DNA of 6,539 nt from Betaproteobacteria bacterium. GTDB lineage: Bacteria; Pseudomonadota; Gammaproteobacteria; Burkholderiales; UBA9220. The position numbers and the translations under genes were made by a program. Where the stretch lies: NCBI GenBank assembly GCA_020061285.1, contig JAGUYQ010000167.1, forward strand, positions 1 to 6,539. Reading direction: 5' to 3'. Positions 6,089-6,539 of this stretch are shown piece by piece (within the stretch, counting starts at the first letter, position 1; each line of letters starts with the position of its first letter). Under the pieces are notes generated by a model. The model had not been told where the DNA came from. It worked only from the letters and a program-made list of their open reading frames with translations, and searched no databases.

Positions 6089-6539
6089 ATGACTCTGCGG
6101 CTGGGCGTCGACCTCGGCGGCACCAAGATCGAGATCGTCGCCCTCGACGACGGGGGGCGGGAACTCCTGCGCCGCCGCCTGCCCACCCCCCAGGGAGACT
6201 ACGCCGCCACCCTGGACGCCATTGCCGCCCTGGTGCGGGACGCCGAGACCCACCTTGGCCGCCAGGGCACCGTGGGTATCGGCACCCCCGGTGCCTTGTC
6301 CAAAGCCAGCGGCCTGTTGAAGAACTCCAACTCCGTCGTCCTCAACGGCCGGCCCCTGCTGCGGGACCTGGAGGCCAAGCTGAACCGCCCGCTGCGCATC
6401 GCGAATGATGCGAACTGCTTTGCCCTGTCCGAAGCGGTGGACGGCGCAGGAAAGGGCGCCGAGACGGTGTTCGGCGTCATCCTCGGCACCGGGGTGGGGG
6501 GCGGTGTCGTGGTGCGAAGCCATGCCCTCACCGGGCCCA
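6089..6539 (+). CDS. ROK-family sugar kinase, fructokinase (Mak)-like, C-terminus outside the window
   Basis: The visible 150 residues form the N-terminal lobe of a ROK kinase. The phosphate-1 motif DLGGTK lies at 8-13. Further on are RLPTPQGDY (30-38), GTVGIGTPG (60-68), the catalytic region IANDANCFALSEAVDGA (104-120) with probable base Asp107, and the phosphate-2 motif LGTGVGGG (132-139). The sequence resembles E. coli Mak and NagK, and from memory the NDANC-ALSEAVDGA and TVF-VI pattern is closer to Mak, so phosphorylation of fructose (or a related hexose) at ATP expense is the best guess; N-acetylglucosamine is the main alternative. The zinc-binding CGxxGCxE motif of the family would lie beyond the edge. 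The ATG follows the Dabb stop after one base, without a strong ribosome site, so it appears to be part of the same operon. Confidence 0.9.
   Translation, partial: MTLRLGVDLGGTKIEIVALDDGGRELLRRRLPTPQGDYAATLDAIAALVRDAETHLGRQGTVGIGTPGALSKASGLLKNSNSVVLNGRPLLRDLEAKLNRPLRIANDANCFALSEAVDGAGKGAETVFGVILGTGVGGGVVVRSHALTGP

Noticed and set aside
6486..6510. G-rich stretch near the right edge as a G-quadruplex or regulatory element
   Set aside because: It encodes the glycine-rich LGTGVGGG phosphate motif of the ROK kinase; codon needs explain the G runs.

Overview
The window is a compact, GC-rich chromosomal segment with short intergenic gaps and no mobile-element signs. Gene content and order (DUF484 next to xerC; a thioredoxin-like [2Fe-2S] ferredoxin next to a NodI/NodJ-type ABC exporter; a stand-alone THUMP methyltransferase) suggest a betaproteobacterium, possibly of the Rhodocyclales/Nitrosomonadales type. 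That placement is inference from gene content and protein style; no rRNA gene is present to confirm it.

Left arm, minus strand (1-2028): a DUF484 protein and the tyrosine recombinase XerC overlap by 11 bases and form one unit. Downstream on the same strand, after a 72-base gap with a possible promoter, lies a CHAD-domain (polyphosphate-binding type) protein that runs off the left edge. DUF484-xerC commonly follows dapF, but here dapF is not adjacent.

Centre (2029-2138): a 110-base divergent intergenic region. Two sigma70-like promoters face outward with their -35 boxes back to back, and a 7-bp inverted repeat (GCCGCAA/TTGCGGC) covers both -35 regions.

Right arm, plus strand (2139-6539): a MazG-like nucleotide pyrophosphohydrolase (116 aa) is followed, with a TAATG overlap, by a 27-codon ORF encoding a likely single-pass membrane microprotein. 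A new promoter with a perfect TATAAT box then leads into a tightly packed run of six genes: [2Fe-2S] ferredoxin, NodI-like ATPase, NodJ-like permease, THUMP/RlmL-type rRNA methyltransferase, Dabb-domain protein, and a ROK-family sugar kinase cut by the right edge. Junctions are overlaps or 1-2 base gaps, so the genes are very probably cotranscribed and partly translationally coupled.

Most of this is conserved housekeeping DNA. The points most worth a second look are the 27-aa microprotein fused to the mazG stop codon, the nodIJ-type exporter in a redox/RNA-modification/sugar-kinase operon without nodulation genes, and the divergent promoter region with its inverted repeat. I found no convincing new defence system, CRISPR array, RNA gene or mobile element.
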